This document shows positions 33,067 to 35,527 of a stretch of DNA of 35,527 bases, piece after piece; the stretch's first letter is position 1; every line of letters starts with the position of its first letter. The notes below the pieces were generated by a model. It ran no database searches. It saw only the letters and a list, made by a program, of their open reading frames with translations, and was not told the DNA's origin. Location of the stretch: contig NZ_JABFNS010000099.1 in assembly GCF_013116825.1 (NCBI RefSeq), positions 1-35,527 on the forward strand, in the 5' to 3' direction. The DNA is from Myxococcus xanthus (lineage in GTDB: Bacteria; Myxococcota; Myxococcia; Myxococcales; Myxococcaceae). Both the position numbers and the translations under genes were made by a program.

Positions 33067-33930
33067 ATGCCGAAGACCTTTCTGTTGCTGGGACTGGGAC
33101 TCGCCCTGTGGGCAAGGCCCGCCGCATCCTCCGAGCCCACCTCTGTCGCTCCCGCTCCCACATGGCCCGCTCCGGGCGCGCCCCTCACCATTTCCGAGGT
33201 GCGCTTCCCCAAGGACTTTGGAAAGCGACGCATCTACCTGGACGCGGGGCACGGCGCGGAGGGGAACACCGGCAACAAGGGCGTCACCTGCGAGGACGAG
33301 GAGACCTTTACCCTCCGAGTGGCGGAAGACCTGGCGAAGCGGCTGGAGGCAACCGGCCACTTCCAGGTGCGCCTGAGTCGCAGGCCGGGCGAGCGCGTCC
33401 CCTATCCCACCCGCGTCACCGCCGCCGAGCGGTGGCGCGCCCATGCCATGCTCAGCCTGCACTCCGACTCGCGAGGCACCGCCACGCCATGGTCTCCAAA
33501 TCCGGACCAGGAGTGCAACCGGCAGGACTCAGCCCCTGGCTTCACCGTGCTCTGGTCCGAGTCCGCGGAAGCCACCGCGCTCCTCCAGACCGGACGTGCG
33601 GGACTGGCCCGCGCCCTGGCGCGCAGGCTGGGCCAGGCGGGCTTCCCGCCCTATGACGGCGTGGACTACGAGGGTCTCTACGCCATCGACACCGCCCAGC
33701 CTGGCGTCTTCGTGGCCCGAGAGCCCACGCACAGGCAGATCTTCGTCCTGCGAAAGCCGCGCATCCCTTCCGTCATCATCGAGACCCACCATGCGCTCGA
33801 CTTCGAGGAGGTCGCACGGTGGCGCGAGCAGCGGACGCTGGAAGCCTTCGCCGCCGCCGTGGCCCAGGGACTCGTGGATGTGCTCGCGCCGGAAGCGACC
33901 TCCCAGCCACGCACACCCCGCCCCCGCTGA
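33067..33930 (+). CDS. N-acetylmuramoyl-L-alanine amidase (Amidase_3)
   Basis: 287 aa, exported: signal peptide MPKTFLLLGLGLALWARPAAS. The zinc amidase pattern is complete: His62 (YLDAGHG), a Glu at about 78 (EDEETFTL), His132 (LSLHSDS) and Glu239 (SVIIETHH). The family cuts the amide between N-acetylmuramic acid and the stem peptide. No AMIN or SPOR-type targeting domain is present; the C-terminal tail is short and basic. It is divergent from the SH3 gene across 171 bp and could share regulation with the wall-active cluster. No good ribosome site precedes ATG 33067, which is nevertheless the only start that gives the signal peptide. Confidence 0.9.
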   Translation: MPKTFLLLGLGLALWARPAASSEPTSVAPAPTWPAPGAPLTISEVRFPKDFGKRRIYLDAGHGAEGNTGNKGVTCEDEETFTLRVAEDLAKRLEATGHFQVRLSRRPGERVPYPTRVTAAERWRAHAMLSLHSDSRGTATPWSPNPDQECNRQDSAPGFTVLWSESAEATALLQTGRAGLARALARRLGQAGFPPYDGVDYEGLYAIDTAQPGVFVAREPTHRQIFVLRKPRIPSVIIETHHALDFEEVARWREQRTLEAFAAAVAQGLVDVLAPEATSQPRTPRPR

Positions 33931-33963
33931 ACCCGAGCCACAGCATCCCCTGACATGCCCCAG

Positions 33964-33992
33964 GCCATCCACCGGACCTCATGGTGGATGGC
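33964..33992. terminator. Strong hairpin between convergent amidase and NRPS genes
   Basis: GCCATCCACC (33964-33973) and GGTGGATGGC (33983-33992) form a perfect 10-bp stem with a 9-nt loop, 33 bp after the amidase stop and 56 bp beyond the NRPS stop. No T-run follows on either strand, so it is a probable bidirectional but not textbook terminator. Confidence 0.5.
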
Positions 33993-34048
33993 TCGCCATT
34001 CATGGGTGCGCGGGCATGGTGGCGTTGCCATCCAGGCGGAGTCCTCGC

Positions 34049-35506
34049 TCATCCCTCGCCTTGCTGTCCCGCCGACTCGTTCCGCCCGGTGGCGACGCCG
34101 ACGTGTTCGACAAGGCGGCGTGCCAGCGTCTCCACCTGCGGTTCCCTGAGCACACTGTAGTGGTCCCCCGGAACGTCCTCCACGGTGAGGCCTGATAGCC
34201 CCCAGCGAGCCCACCCGTGGGACGGCTCTACCGCCTGGGAGCGTTGCGCATCCTTCGCGCGCAGCAACAACACGGGGCACCGAACGGGACCGGGACGGTA
34301 GGCCGCCAACGCCCTCAGGTTCGCGCGAGTCACGTCACGCCAGGCACGGAGCGTTGACGCCTCGACCTCGGGAGGCAGCCACCCTGCCTGTCGCGCATGC
34401 TCGACAACGGCGGCGAATTGCGCCTCTTCGGTCAGGCCCGAGAGCGCCTCGGGGCGTAGGGTGGACTCGACACCTGCCGTCCGTGCCAGGTCCATGGCCA
34501 TCCCCGCGAGCAGCAACGCCGCATCGGGTTCCCGCGAGGGCGCGTTCTCGTCGGGAGCGAAGCTGTCCAGCAGGACGAGGAGCGCCACGGACTGCCCCTG
34601 ACGCTCCAGCTCTCGCGCCATCTCGAACGCCACCACCCCACCCAGGGACCAACCCCCCAGTACATAGGGGCCCTTGGGCTGACGCTCGCGCATTGCATCA
34701 ACGTAGCGGCGGGCGAGCGCCTCCACCTGCTCCAGGGGAGGCTCGCGTCCATCGAGCCCCGCGGCCTGGAAGGCGTAGAGAGGCCGCTCGCGACCCATGC
34801 TCCGAGCCAGCGCACGGTACGGCCCCACGGCGCCGCCAACAGCGTGCACGAGGAACACAGGCGTGCCGGCACCTTCAGGCTGCAATGCCACACAATCACG
34901 CGCGCCCCCTTCCGTGTCCGAACTCAGCAGCCAGACCGCGAGCCGCAACACTGTCGGCGCCTCGAAGAGCGCGCGCAGCGGCATGTCCACGCCCAGCTCC
35001 GTGCGGACACGTGCCACGACTTGGGTTGCCAACAACGAATGGCCTCCCAGTTCGAAAAAGTCGTCATGAAGACCGACACGTGGCACGCCCAACACCTCCG
35101 AGAAGATGCCCGCCAACACGCGCTCTGCGTCCGTGCGCGGCGTGACGAAGGTCTCGGTGGCAACGCGCGACCGCACGTCGTGATCAGCCAATGCCTTGCG
35201 GTCGACCTTGCCGTTGGGCGTCAGCGGCAGCGCCTCCAGCACCACCACCACCGACGGCACCATGTACTCCGGCAGCTTCTGCCTCACGTACTCCTTCAGT
35301 GCCCCTCCCTCTCCTCCAGGCGCCACCACGTACGCCTCCACCCGCTTCTCCTGCCCCGCTCCCCTCACCACCGCTGCCGCTTCCTTCACCTGCGCGTGCT
35401 GCTTCAGCGCCTCCTCCACCTCCCCCAACTCAATCCGGTACCCCCTCACCTTCACCTGCGCGTCCCGGCGCCCCAGAAACTCCAGCAGCCCACCCTCCTG
35501 CCACCT
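34049..35506 (-). CDS. NRPS C-terminus: adenylation end, carrier and thioesterase (5' missing)
   Basis: About 484 native residues remain. Order: the last adenylation motifs A8 (GRRDAQVKVRGYRIELGEVE), A9 (LPEYMVPS) and A10 (NGKVDRKAL); a peptidyl carrier domain with the pantetheine Ser in LGGHSLL; and a type I thioesterase with GGWSLGG (nucleophile Ser), 'LLDS' Asp and 'GDHYS' His. This is the terminal module of a nonribosomal peptide synthetase, whose thioesterase releases or cyclises the product. The substrate cannot be deduced because the specificity-coding part is missing. The apparent first five residues (MCIRD) come from adapter, not from the gene; native codons begin near 35504-35506. 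The contig edge cuts the gene. Confidence 0.93.
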   Translation of the reverse strand, partial: RWQEGGLLEFLGRRDAQVKVRGYRIELGEVEEALKQHAQVKEAAAVVRGAGQEKRVEAYVVAPGGEGGALKEYVRQKLPEYMVPSVVVVLEALPLTPNGKVDRKALADHDVRSRVATETFVTPRTDAERVLAGIFSEVLGVPRVGLHDDFFELGGHSLLATQVVARVRTELGVDMPLRALFEAPTVLRLAVWLLSSDTEGGARDCVALQPEGAGTPVFLVHAVGGAVGPYRALARSMGRERPLYAFQAAGLDGREPPLEQVEALARRYVDAMRERQPKGPYVLGGWSLGGVVAFEMARELERQGQSVALLVLLDSFAPDENAPSREPDAALLLAGMAMDLARTAGVESTLRPEALSGLTEEAQFAAVVEHARQAGWLPPEVEASTLRAWRDVTRANLRALAAYRPGPVRCPVLLLRAKDAQRSQAVEPSHGWARWGLSGLTVEDVPGDHYSVLREPQVETLARRLVEHVGVATGRNESAGQQGEG

Positions 35507-35527
35507 GTCTCTGATACACATCTCCGG
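35505..35527 (+). other. Illumina Nextera/Tn5 adapter sequence at contig end (artefact)
   Basis: CTGTCTCTGATACACATCT at 35505-35523 matches the 19-base Tn5 mosaic end at 18 positions, differing at 35513 (G for T). The following CCGG matches the first three bases of the transposase adapter extension. Read on the other strand this creates the well-known false peptide start MCIRD(R). These bases are not genomic. Confidence 0.95.

Noticed and set aside
1..35527. tRNA, rRNA, CRISPR arrays, insertion sequences or prophage.
   Set aside because: No cloverleaf or rRNA motifs, regularly spaced repeats, transposase, integrase or phage structural genes were recognised on either strand.

Overview
The window is high-GC, densely coded DNA from a myxobacterium, most likely Myxococcus, Corallococcus or a close relative. 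The best indicator is a Lon protease (20682-23165) whose length (827 aa) and N-terminus fit my memory of Myxococcus xanthus LonD/BsgA. A split ImuA/ImuB/DnaE2 mutagenesis system, an FHA protein, several lipoproteins and a nonribosomal peptide synthetase end agree with that. I see no tRNA, rRNA, CRISPR array, insertion sequence or prophage.

Left part (1-7182): the 3' end of a WbqC-like gene, a convergent AAA+ ATPase with an unusual basic-repeat N-terminus, an AidB-type acyl-CoA dehydrogenase, two overlapping GNAT acetyltransferase genes and a DUF4336 gene. The DUF4336 start codon lies inside the stop of dnaE2.

Middle part (7179-23250): error-prone polymerase dnaE2, with a candidate LexA box just upstream of its GTG start, then an NfeD-SPFH membrane pair, a small three-helix membrane protein, an ABC-F ATPase, a UDP-glucuronate-4-epimerase-like gene, an FHA gene and a small lipoprotein gene. 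The imuA-imuB operon, a von Willebrand A lipoprotein and lonD follow; lonD ends in a strong terminator hairpin. DnaE2 and ImuA/ImuB should work together as the mutasome although they lie about 6.5 kb apart here.

Right part (23254-33930) is the most interesting. Four genes on the minus strand encode, in transcription order: a secreted SH3 protein; a 1618-aa protein with an N-terminal C39/papain-like Cys-His-Asp peptidase and an internal, altered M23-like module; an 849-aa protein ending in a lytic-transglycosylase-like domain; and a 322-aa LysM protein. A divergent N-acetylmuramoyl-L-alanine amidase lies beside them. The three large or central proteins carry cell-wall-related domains but no visible signal peptide. 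The SH3 protein and the amidase do have export signals. I infer a multi-protein wall-degrading system, possibly delivered by a contractile or other non-Sec route for predation or competition. No delivery gene is visible in the window.

The right edge is the C-terminus of an NRPS (end of adenylation domain, carrier domain, thioesterase). Its last 23 bases are almost certainly Illumina Nextera/Tn5 adapter and not genome, so this edge is an assembly break.
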